DNA from: Prevotellaceae bacterium | Lineage (GTDB): Bacteria > Bacteroidota > Bacteroidia > Bacteroidales > UBA932 | Reading direction: 5' to 3' | Length of the DNA stretch: 5,997 nucleotides | Assembly: GCA_031288855.1 (NCBI GenBank) | Contig: JAITQQ010000061.1 | Location: forward strand, 1-5,997 | In this document: piece after piece, positions 1 to 5,188 of the stretch | Position numbering within the stretch: the first letter of the stretch is position 1 | Layout: every line of letters starts with the position of its first letter | Made by a program: the position numbers and the translations under genes | The notes under the pieces: generated by a model | Database searches by the model: none | Seen by the model: only the letters and a program-made list of their open reading frames with translations | Told to the model about the DNA's origin: nothing

Positions 1-380
1 TCCGCGAAGCGTTTGATTTGTTATTCGACGTGCTCGACAAAGTCAAAGGATTGCCGCTGCGCGGCGTCTTTCATGCGTTCTCGGGGACTACGGAAATATT
101 TAACCGCATCCGGCAATACGGACATTTCAAAATAGGCGTCGGCGGGGTAGTGACGTTTAAAAAGGCAGAACTCGCAAACGTGGTACAGCATAGCGAACTT
201 AGCGATATTATTCTTGAAACCGATGCGCCGTGGCTGTCCCCTGTGCCCTTTCGCGGCCACCGCAACGAGAGCGGTTATTTAAGCTATATCGTGGCTAAGG
301 TAGCGGAATTAAAAGGATGCACGAAAGAAGAAGTAGAAGAAATTACAACCCGCAACACCATACAGTTGTTCAATATATAA
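1..380 (+). CDS. tatD: TatD-family metal-dependent hydrolase, C-terminal part
   Basis: This is the 3' portion of a TatD-type hydrolase; the reading frame is open to the left edge (first full codon at position 3), so the N-terminus with its HxH metal motif is missing. The visible peptide begins REAFDLLFDVLD, which matches the segment just after the third metal-binding histidine of the family. Next come the VFHAFSG motif (metal-binding His codon at 72-74) and LETDAPWLSP (catalytic Asp codon at 222-224). The usual helical tail follows, with FRGHRNES, and the protein ends at a TAA at 378-380. TatD proteins are TIM-barrel amidohydrolase-superfamily enzymes, reported as cytoplasmic 3'-5' DNases and D-aminoacyl-tRNA editing-like hydrolases; the exact substrate cannot be told from this fragment. 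The stop lies 3 bases before the asparaginase start, so the two genes should share a transcript. The family call is secure, the specific activity is not. Confidence 0.93.
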   Translation, partial: REAFDLLFDVLDKVKGLPLRGVFHAFSGTTEIFNRIRQYGHFKIGVGGVVTFKKAELANVVQHSELSDIILETDAPWLSPVPFRGHRNESGYLSYIVAKVAELKGCTKEEVEEITTRNTIQLFNI

Positions 381-383
381 ATT

Positions 384-1412
384 ATGACGAATATTCTTGT
401 AATCTACACCGGCGGCACTATTGGGATGAAACAACATCACGAAACCGGCGTGTGGCAACCCTTCAACTTCGAACAAATCATAGAAGAAGTGCCTGTTCTC
501 AAAAAATTCGGGTTTACTATTGATACGTTGAGCTTCGACCCTGTGATTGATTCTTCGGAAGTACAGCCTTCCTTTTGGGTGAAACTCGCACAACTGATTT
601 CCGGCAATTATGCCCAATACGACGGATTTGTGGTGCTTCATGGCACCGACACCATGTCCTACACCGCATCGGCACTGAGTTTCATGCTCGAAAATCTGGA
701 GAAGCCCGTCATCCTTACCGGAAGCCAACTGCCCATCGGCATGCTGCGCACCGACGGAATGGAAAACTTGGTATCGGCCATTGAAATTGCGGCGGCAAAG
801 GAAAACGAACGCCCCTGCGTGCCCGAAGTCTGCATCTTTTTTGAAAACCAACTTTTCCGCGGCAACCGCACCACAAAAGACAACGCCGAACAATTTAAGG
901 CTTTCCGTTCGGCCAACTACCCGGCACTGGCCAACGCCGGCGTTTACATCAAATTTAACACGCCGGCCATTCAATACCCCGCACAGTGGGGGCGGCCGCT
1001 AAAAATCAATACCCGCCTCGACAACAACGTGGCTATCCTTAAAATCTTTCCGGGCATCAGCCAAAAGATAATGGAAAGCACATTAAATACCAAAGATTTA
1101 CGTGCTGTAATTTTAGAAACCTACGGCTCGGGCAACGCCCCCACTACGCCCTGGTTTATTCACACATTACAGCAAGCCATCGACAAGGGACTTATTCTCG
1201 TAAACATCACGCAGTGCGCCGCCGGAAGCGTTGAAATGGAAAAATACGAAACCGGCATGGCGCTGAAAAAATTGGGCGTGCTCAGCGGCTATGACAGCAC
1301 GACCGAAGCCGCACTCACAAAGCTTTTCCTCTTGTTAGGACAATACGAAGATAATAAGGATGTTAAAAAAGTATGGCAAAAAAATATTAGCGGAGAGATT
1401 TCTTCTATTTGA
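384..1412 (+). CDS. ansA: Type I (cytoplasmic) L-asparaginase
   Basis: A 342-residue protein, close to the roughly 338 residues of E. coli AnsA, that should hydrolyse L-asparagine to aspartate and ammonia. The first catalytic threonine is T12 in IYTGGTIGM. The substrate-binding DSS is at residues 56-58. The second catalytic pair, T88-D89, is in LHGTDTMSYTASAL, and the catalytic lysine is K165 in FRGNRTTKDN. The C-terminal domain carries LETYGSGNAP (about 244-253) and ITQCAAGSVEM. T164 and C278 appear to line up with the threonine and cysteine reported at the allosteric asparagine site of E. coli AnsA; this is recalled and hand-aligned. There is no signal peptide, which supports the cytoplasmic type I rather than the periplasmic type II enzyme. 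The ATG start lies 3 bases after tatD, so expression is probably operonic with it. There is no obvious terminator after the stop; a candidate promoter for the next operon overlaps its TGA stop. Confidence 0.96.
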   Translation: MTNILVIYTGGTIGMKQHHETGVWQPFNFEQIIEEVPVLKKFGFTIDTLSFDPVIDSSEVQPSFWVKLAQLISGNYAQYDGFVVLHGTDTMSYTASALSFMLENLEKPVILTGSQLPIGMLRTDGMENLVSAIEIAAAKENERPCVPEVCIFFENQLFRGNRTTKDNAEQFKAFRSANYPALANAGVYIKFNTPAIQYPAQWGRPLKINTRLDNNVAILKIFPGISQKIMESTLNTKDLRAVILETYGSGNAPTTPWFIHTLQQAIDKGLILVNITQCAAGSVEMEKYETGMALKKLGVLSGYDSTTEAALTKLFLLLGQYEDNKDVKKVWQKNISGEISSI

Positions 1413-1440
1413 ATTTTCTCAAATTTTATTCGTATCTTGC
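1408..1440 (+). promoter_or_regulatory. Candidate Bacteroidota promoter for the exbB-exbD operon
   Basis: A TTTG at 1408-1411 (-33-like) is followed after 21 bases by TATCTTGC at 1433-1440, which resembles the Bacteroidota -7 element TAnnTTTG but is one T short. The -33 part overlaps the asparaginase TGA stop. Transcription would start near 1445-1448, giving a leader of about 40 bases that is A-rich and has no Shine-Dalgarno sequence. This is a motif match by eye only. Confidence 0.42.
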
Positions 1441-1488
1441 GCCCTAATTAATATAGATAATTAACAAAAAAAATAAAATTAAAAGACC

Positions 1489-2217
1489 ATGAAAAAACTG
1501 TTTATGTTTTTGGCTTTTGTGGGTATCATGATGTTCTCTGTAAAGGATATGGCTGCCCAAAGTTCTACAATCATTGAAGATGAAGTAGAAGTACCTGTTC
1601 ACCAACAGTTGAAAGTTAAATTTATTGAGGGCGGGCCGGGATTCATGAGTGTTATCCTGCTTTGCCTTGTGTTAGGTTTGGCAATCAGCATTGAACGCAT
1701 ACTTTACCTGAACCTTGCTACCGTAAATACGCAAAAATTGTTGAAACAAGTAGAAGACGCGCTGAATACAGGAGGTATTGAAGCCGCCAAAGAAGTCTGT
1801 CGCAATACGCGCGGCCCGGTTGCCAGCATATTTTACCAGGGGCTAAGCCGTGCCAACGAAGGAATTGAAATCGTTGAAAAGTCTGTCGTTTCATACGGGT
1901 CTGTGCAAATGAACCAAATGGAAAGCGGCCTGTCGTGGATTCAACTCTTCATTGCCATTGCGCCCATGTTGGGCTTCTTGGGAACTGTGATGGGGATGAT
2001 CGAGGCATTCGATGCAATCCAAGTGCAGCACGATATTTCCCCGAACATCGTAGCCGGCGGTATCAAAATAGCGCTCATCACTACCGTAGGCGGTTTGGTC
2101 GTGGCCATTATTCTTCAACTGTTCTACAACTACATCCTGTCAAAAATCGACAATTTGGTAGCAGCGATGGAAGATGCATCCATTTCACTGGTTGACATTC
2201 TGGCAAAGTATAAATAA
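1489..2217 (+). CDS. exbB: MotA/TolQ/ExbB proton channel family protein
   Basis: A 242-residue inner-membrane protein, the channel-forming subunit of an ExbB-ExbD type motor driven by the proton gradient. Residues 1-23 look like a signal peptide or extra N-terminal helix (hydrophobic 4-18, then AAQ). TM1 spans about 51-68 and is followed by ERILYL. A cytoplasmic loop covers about 75-148. TM2 (about 150-172) has the family signature APMLGFLGTVMGMIEAF, and TM3 (about 187-212) has GIKIALITTVGGLVVAI. P159, T166 and T199 align by eye with the conserved proline and pore threonines of E. coli ExbB. The glutamate at the start of TM3 in E. coli ExbB and TolQ is not seen; the aligned position here is I194. 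This is the first gene of a four-gene operon, 17 bases before the next gene. ExbB, TolQ and a specialised Bacteroidota motor cannot be separated by sequence alone; the ExbB symbol rests on the neighbouring exbD genes. Confidence 0.92.
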   Translation: MKKLFMFLAFVGIMMFSVKDMAAQSSTIIEDEVEVPVHQQLKVKFIEGGPGFMSVILLCLVLGLAISIERILYLNLATVNTQKLLKQVEDALNTGGIEAAKEVCRNTRGPVASIFYQGLSRANEGIEIVEKSVVSYGSVQMNQMESGLSWIQLFIAIAPMLGFLGTVMGMIEAFDAIQVQHDISPNIVAGGIKIALITTVGGLVVAIILQLFYNYILSKIDNLVAAMEDASISLVDILAKYK

Positions 2218-2234
2218 TAAACGCGCTACAGATT

Positions 2235-2645
2235 ATGAAATATAAATACATATCCATTAGCCTCATCGTTATTTCGCTACTCATACTCCTTTTGCTCTCG
2301 CTCGATTCGACAAATGAGGGTAAAGTAGGGTTGTTTCTGTCGTGGGCTTACATTCTGTTGGGAGTCGCTCTGGTGGCTGCCATTGGGATACCATTGGTAC
2401 ACATCGTTCAAAATCCGGAGAAGATAAAAAAAGTAGGCATCTATGCGGGATTGGCACTGGGCGTGCTGCTCCTCTCTATCCTGTTTTCTTCTTCCGACCC
2501 GATTGTGGGCGTAAACTTTGCGACAGACCCTTCGCCCGGCACATTGCAGTGGACCGAAGCGGGGCTTATTGCTACATACATATTACTGGCCGTAGCTTTC
2601 GGCGCTATAATTGTGGGTGGTATTATCAATATAAGAAACCGATAA
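2235..2645 (+). CDS. Small four-helix membrane protein in the exbB-exbD operon, function unknown
   Basis: I do not recognise a named domain in this 136-residue protein. It has four clear hydrophobic segments: about 5-22, 32-57, 66-85 and 109-131. Short charged links separate them, for example NPEKIKKVG between helices 2 and 3. A longer polar loop lies between helices 3 and 4, with SSSDP and ATDPSPGTLQWTEAG. Both ends are basic (MKYKY at the start, NIRNR at the end). It sits 17 bases after exbB and 13 bases before the first exbD, so it is almost certainly co-translated with the motor subunits. From context it may be an accessory or assembly subunit of the ExbB-ExbD complex. My recollection is that uncharacterised membrane proteins occur at this place in other Bacteroidales; that is unverified. 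The gene is surely real, but its role is inferred only from position. Confidence 0.85.
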   Translation: MKYKYISISLIVISLLILLLLSLDSTNEGKVGLFLSWAYILLGVALVAAIGIPLVHIVQNPEKIKKVGIYAGLALGVLLLSILFSSSDPIVGVNFATDPSPGTLQWTEAGLIATYILLAVAFGAIIVGGIINIRNR

Positions 2646-2658
2646 TTCGAAAAAAATT

Positions 2659-3255
2659 ATGGCAAAAAGAAAAAGAGAAGCAGGCGAAATAAATGCAGGC
2701 TCGATGGCCGACATCGCGTTTCTCTTGCTCATATTCTTTCTGGTGACAACGACGATGAATATTGACTCGGGGCTTTTGCGCCGCTTACCGCCCATGCCCG
2801 ACGAACATCAGAAGCAAGAGGATGCGAAGACAAACCGGCGAAACTTCATGGCGGTGATTCTCAACAGCCGTGACCACCTCTCGGCAGGCGGGCGCCCCAT
2901 GGATATAGGCTCACTGAAAAATGCCGTAAAGGATTTTGTGCAAAACCCTTCGGAAGACCCGAGAAAAGCTGAAAAAGAAATAAAAGACATTGAAGGGCTT
3001 GGCCCTTATCCGGTATCAAAGGCCATTATTTCATTACAAAACGCACGGGGCACAAGCTACAACGCTTATATCAAAGTGCAGAATGAACTGGTGGCTGCTT
3101 TCAACGAGCTGCGCGATGAGCTCGCGCTGTCGCGCTTCGGCAAAGTGTATCCCCGCCTTTCCGACGAACAACAACAAATAGTGCGAAAGGCCATACCGCA
3201 AAATATTTCGGAAGCCGAGCCCGTGGATATAGATATTGATGCAAATAAAAAATAA
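2659..3255 (+). CDS. exbD: ExbD/TolR family biopolymer transport protein (long form)
   Basis: A 198-residue ExbD-type protein with one N-terminal membrane helix (about 17-32) and a periplasmic domain. The helix carries the family's essential proton-path aspartate at D18 in NAGSMADIAFLLLIFFLVTTT, after a basic cytoplasmic tail (MAKRKRE). The periplasmic part has a proline-rich neck (LRRLPPMPDEHQ). The core has the strand FMAVILNSRDHLSAGGRPMDI, then an acidic/basic stretch, then IISLQNARGTSYNAYIKVQNEL, and the protein ends with AIPQNISEAEPVDIDID. It is longer than E. coli ExbD (about 141 residues). The extra length lies in the centre (about 95-130) and in the C-terminal tail, which I associate with Bacteroidota ExbDs. 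It should pair with the upstream ExbB to make the proton-driven motor. The ATG at 2659 is 13 bases past the previous stop, and there is no Shine-Dalgarno sequence. Confidence 0.94.
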   Translation: MAKRKREAGEINAGSMADIAFLLLIFFLVTTTMNIDSGLLRRLPPMPDEHQKQEDAKTNRRNFMAVILNSRDHLSAGGRPMDIGSLKNAVKDFVQNPSEDPRKAEKEIKDIEGLGPYPVSKAIISLQNARGTSYNAYIKVQNELVAAFNELRDELALSRFGKVYPRLSDEQQQIVRKAIPQNISEAEPVDIDIDANKK

Positions 3256-3262
3256 CCTGGAC

Positions 3263-3733
3263 ATGGCAAGATTTGAGAGAAAAAATAAAAGCAAGATGTC
3301 GCCTATCAGCACAGCTTCGTTGCCCGACGTAGTGTTCATGTTGTTATTCTTCTTTATGACGGTAACCACACTACGCGAAACCGAGCAACTGGTGACGATT
3401 AATCTGCCCGAAGCCTCGCAGGCGGCGAAGATTGAACGCAAAGACCTCACCAGCTACATTTACATAGGAACGCCGGAGCAGAACTACCAACAGCAAATGG
3501 GCACCAATGCGCGCATTCAACTCAACGATGCGTTCAGGGAAGTGTCGGATATCCGCAATTTTATTACTGCCGAACGCGAAACATTGAAAGAAGACGACCG
3601 CCAATTCATGACCACTTCACTCAAAGTGGACGTGGGCGTGCGCATGGGCATTGTGTCTGATGTGAAACAGGAACTGCGGCGCAGCAACGCATTAAGAGTT
3701 TCTTATTCGGCTAAAAAAACAGCGGCGGAATAG
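3263..3733 (+). CDS. exbD: ExbD/TolR family biopolymer transport protein (second copy)
   Basis: A 156-residue second ExbD-type protein, distinct in sequence from the first. A basic cytoplasmic tail (MARFERKNKSK) leads into the helix at about 19-36 with the conserved proton-path aspartate at D22 in ISTASLPDVVFMLLFFFMTV. The TTLRETEQLVTINLPEA neck follows, then a periplasmic domain ending in a strand (LKVDVGVRMGIVSDVKQELRR) and a short tail. Such domains contact peptidoglycan or a TonB/TolA partner in the known families. I chose the ATG at 3263, 7 bases after the preceding stop, because MARFERK matches the usual start of this subfamily. In-frame TTG 3236 and ATG 3239 upstream lie inside the previous gene and would add an unlikely MQIKNNLD stretch. 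Two different ExbDs after one ExbB suggest a mixed ExbD pair or dimer. It is the last gene before the terminator. Confidence 0.93.
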   Translation: MARFERKNKSKMSPISTASLPDVVFMLLFFFMTVTTLRETEQLVTINLPEASQAAKIERKDLTSYIYIGTPEQNYQQQMGTNARIQLNDAFREVSDIRNFITAERETLKEDDRQFMTTSLKVDVGVRMGIVSDVKQELRRSNALRVSYSAKKTAAE

Positions 3734-3757
3734 TTTCTTTTTTATGAAAAAATTATT

Positions 3758-3794
3758 AAAAGCACTTATTTCATAAAAGAATAAGTGCTTTTTT
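3758..3794 (+). terminator. Rho-independent terminator after the exbB-exbD operon
   Basis: A perfect 13-base-pair stem joins AAAAGCACTTATT at 3758-3770 with AATAAGTGCTTTT at 3780-3792, around a 9-base loop, and runs into a T tract (3789-3794). It begins 24 bases after the second exbD stop. The A-rich left flank means it could also work on the other strand. It separates the operon from the phosphatase promoter. Confidence 0.88.
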
Positions 3795-3807
3795 AGTAGT
3801 AAAACGC

Positions 3808-3816
3808 TACCTTTGC
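3808..3816 (+). promoter_or_regulatory. Bacteroidota -7 promoter element for the alkaline phosphatase gene
   Basis: TACCTTTGC at 3808-3816 is an exact match to the TAnnTTTG -7 consensus used by the main Bacteroidota sigma factor, with the favoured C after it. The -33 region is weak: the nearest candidate is GTG at 3785-3787, inside the right arm of the upstream terminator and 20 bases away. Transcription would begin near 3821-3824, leaving a leader of only about 10-13 bases before the ATG at 3834. A weak -33 would fit an activator-dependent promoter, but no phosphate-regulon operator is recognisable by eye. Confidence 0.6.
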
Positions 3817-3833
3817 CCACAAAAGATTATTAC

Positions 3834-5072
3834 ATGAAAAAAAGATTTTTATTTATCATTAGTTGCAGCCTGTGGCTCATCGTGGCATTCTCTTCGTGCC
3901 AAACCTCACAGCCCGCTTCAAAAACGCCAAAATATGTTTTCCTTTTTATCGGCGACGGCATGGGATTGGCGCAAGTAGCCGCCACTGAAGCCTACCTGTC
4001 GGCAAAAGAAGGGACAGTGGGCAGCAAAAATTTACCGTTCAGCAATTTTCCTGTAATCGGATTAGCGACAACTTTTTCGGCTAACCGGTATGTAACCTGT
4101 TCTTCCGCCGCAGGCACCGCCCTTTCCACAGGCAGCAAAACAAACAACAACATGCTTGGAATAGCACCCGGCAACGACACGCTGACCAGCATTACCTACA
4201 AACTCAAAAATGCCGGTTACAAAATAGGCATAGCCACTACCGTAGGCGTTGACCATGCCACGCCGGCCGCTTTTTACGCATCGGCCAACAGCCGCTCGAG
4301 CTACTACGACATTGCCCTGCAATTGCCGGCCACTAATTTTGATTTTTTTGCCGGCGGCGATTTTAATGAGCCTACCGGAAAGAAAAACGACAAACCCGAT
4401 GTGCGCCATATCATAACCGATGCAGGATATACCATCGTACGCAATTACAAAGACGTGCCCGGCGTGAAGGAAAAAGTAATTTTGTTGCAGCCCGAAAATA
4501 AAGGCGCTGAACTCCCATACGCCATTGAGCGCACTGAGGAAGACCTCACCCTTCCGCAAATCACAGCGGCCGCCATCAAATTTCTCGACAATGAAAAAGG
4601 TTTTTTTGCCATGATTGAGGGCGGAAAAATAGACTGGGCGTGCCATTCCAACGAAGGCCCCACAAGCATTTACGAAACCATTGATTTTGCCGATGCGGTA
4701 CAATGCGCAATTGATTTTTACCACCAACATCCCGACGAAACGCTAATTGTAGTAACCGCCGACCACGAAACAGGCGGACTGGCCTTAAATCTTGAAAACA
4801 ATGCAAACGGGCTTTTGTTGATTGATGAAAAAACAAAGCCCCAAGAGGTGAACACAAAAAACTACATGGACAAGAGCGCCATAAAAGAAGAGCGGAAACA
4901 ACGCATTGCCGAACAAAACAAAAAAACCGGATTAGGTTGGGCAACTCACGGCCACACGGGAATACCTGTGCCGGTGTATGCCATTGGCGCGGGAAGCGAA
5001 CTGTTTGGCGGAAAATTCGACAATACGGACATTCCAAAACGCATTTGCCAAGCGATGGGCGTGGCGTTTTAA
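3834..5072 (+). CDS. Lipoprotein alkaline phosphatase
   Basis: A 412-residue phosphomonoesterase of the alkaline phosphatase superfamily, exported and probably lipid-anchored. The signal peptide (MKKRFLFIISCSLWLIVAF) ends in FSSC with C22 as the likely acylated cysteine. Metal-site residues seen are D41 in FIGDGMG, E262, D267 and H271 in IEGGKIDWACHSNEG, D310 and H311 in TADHETGGL, and H374 in HGHTGIPVPVYA. The nucleophile is most likely S90 in VTCSSAAGTALSTG; the aspartate that precedes the serine in E. coli PhoA is a cysteine here. H141 in DHATPAAFYA takes the place of E. coli D153, and R154 matches the phosphate-binding arginine. It is shorter than E. coli PhoA (about 471). The ATG at 3834 is chosen over a TTG at 3813, which lies inside the promoter element and would put PTKDYY before the signal peptide. 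It should release phosphate from organic esters in the periplasm or at the outer membrane; the exact substrate is unknown. Confidence 0.94.
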   Translation: MKKRFLFIISCSLWLIVAFSSCQTSQPASKTPKYVFLFIGDGMGLAQVAATEAYLSAKEGTVGSKNLPFSNFPVIGLATTFSANRYVTCSSAAGTALSTGSKTNNNMLGIAPGNDTLTSITYKLKNAGYKIGIATTVGVDHATPAAFYASANSRSSYYDIALQLPATNFDFFAGGDFNEPTGKKNDKPDVRHIITDAGYTIVRNYKDVPGVKEKVILLQPENKGAELPYAIERTEEDLTLPQITAAAIKFLDNEKGFFAMIEGGKIDWACHSNEGPTSIYETIDFADAVQCAIDFYHQHPDETLIVVTADHETGGLALNLENNANGLLLIDEKTKPQEVNTKNYMDKSAIKEERKQRIAEQNKKTGLGWATHGHTGIPVPVYAIGAGSELFGGKFDNTDIPKRICQAMGVAF

Positions 5073-5085
5073 ACCCGCCTGCCGG

Positions 5086-5106
5086 AGAACGGGGAACGGT
5101 TAACGG
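5086..5106. repeat. Three imperfect 7-base tandem repeats
   Basis: AGAACGG, GGAACGG and TTAACGG follow one another at 5086-5106, sharing AACGG at the end of each unit. They lie in the intergenic space after the phosphatase stop and directly abut the large palindrome. Function is unknown; the array may be noncoding drift or a remnant of a repeat element. Confidence 0.55.
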
Positions 5107-5150
5107 AAAAATAGTAGAGACGCGGTATGCCGCGTCTCTACTATTTTTTC
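5105..5150. terminator. Two-way terminator formed by a long palindrome
   Basis: A perfect 19-base-pair stem (5107-5125 with 5130-5148) closes on the 4-base loop TATG, and a G-T wobble plus one G-C pair extend it to 5105-5150. The stem top is GC-rich (GAGACGCGG) and its base is A/T, so both strands show a hairpin ending in a run of T. It lies between two converging genes, 32 bases after the phosphatase stop and 38 bases after the end of the minus-strand gene, exactly where a shared terminator is expected. The TAGAGACGCG core also resembles dispersed palindromes of other bacterial genomes; see findings. Confidence 0.85.
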
Positions 5151-5188
5151 CAATCCAATTTATTTATTGTGTTGTTGTTTATAGATAA

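Noticed and set aside
309..974. Long minus-strand open frame opposite tatD/ansA
   Set aside because: It lies antisense to well-supported asparaginase and its peptide has no recognisable family features, being rich in runs of Phe, His and Cys as expected from an antisense shadow.
3236..3262. Upstream TTG/ATG start for the second exbD, overlapping the first
   Set aside because: ATG 3263 gives the family's usual MARF-type start with normal gene spacing, so the overlap is not needed.
3738..3752. T6-ATG-A6 mini palindrome before the terminator
   Set aside because: A stem of only A-T pairs with a 3-base loop is too weak to be functional and is expected in A/T-rich intergenic DNA.
3813..3833. Extended TTG start for the phosphatase
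   Set aside because: The TTG lies within the -7 promoter element and would place a polar stretch before the signal peptide; ATG 3834 gives a normal lipoprotein signal sequence.
4062..4730. Long minus-strand open frame opposite the phosphatase gene
   Set aside because: The plus strand encodes every alkaline phosphatase metal-site motif across this stretch; the antisense peptide has no recognisable motif.
4576..5037. Second minus-strand open frame opposite the 3' half of the phosphatase
   Set aside because: It overlaps confident coding sequence and its peptide is compositionally odd (rich in Arg, Cys, Phe) with no family match.
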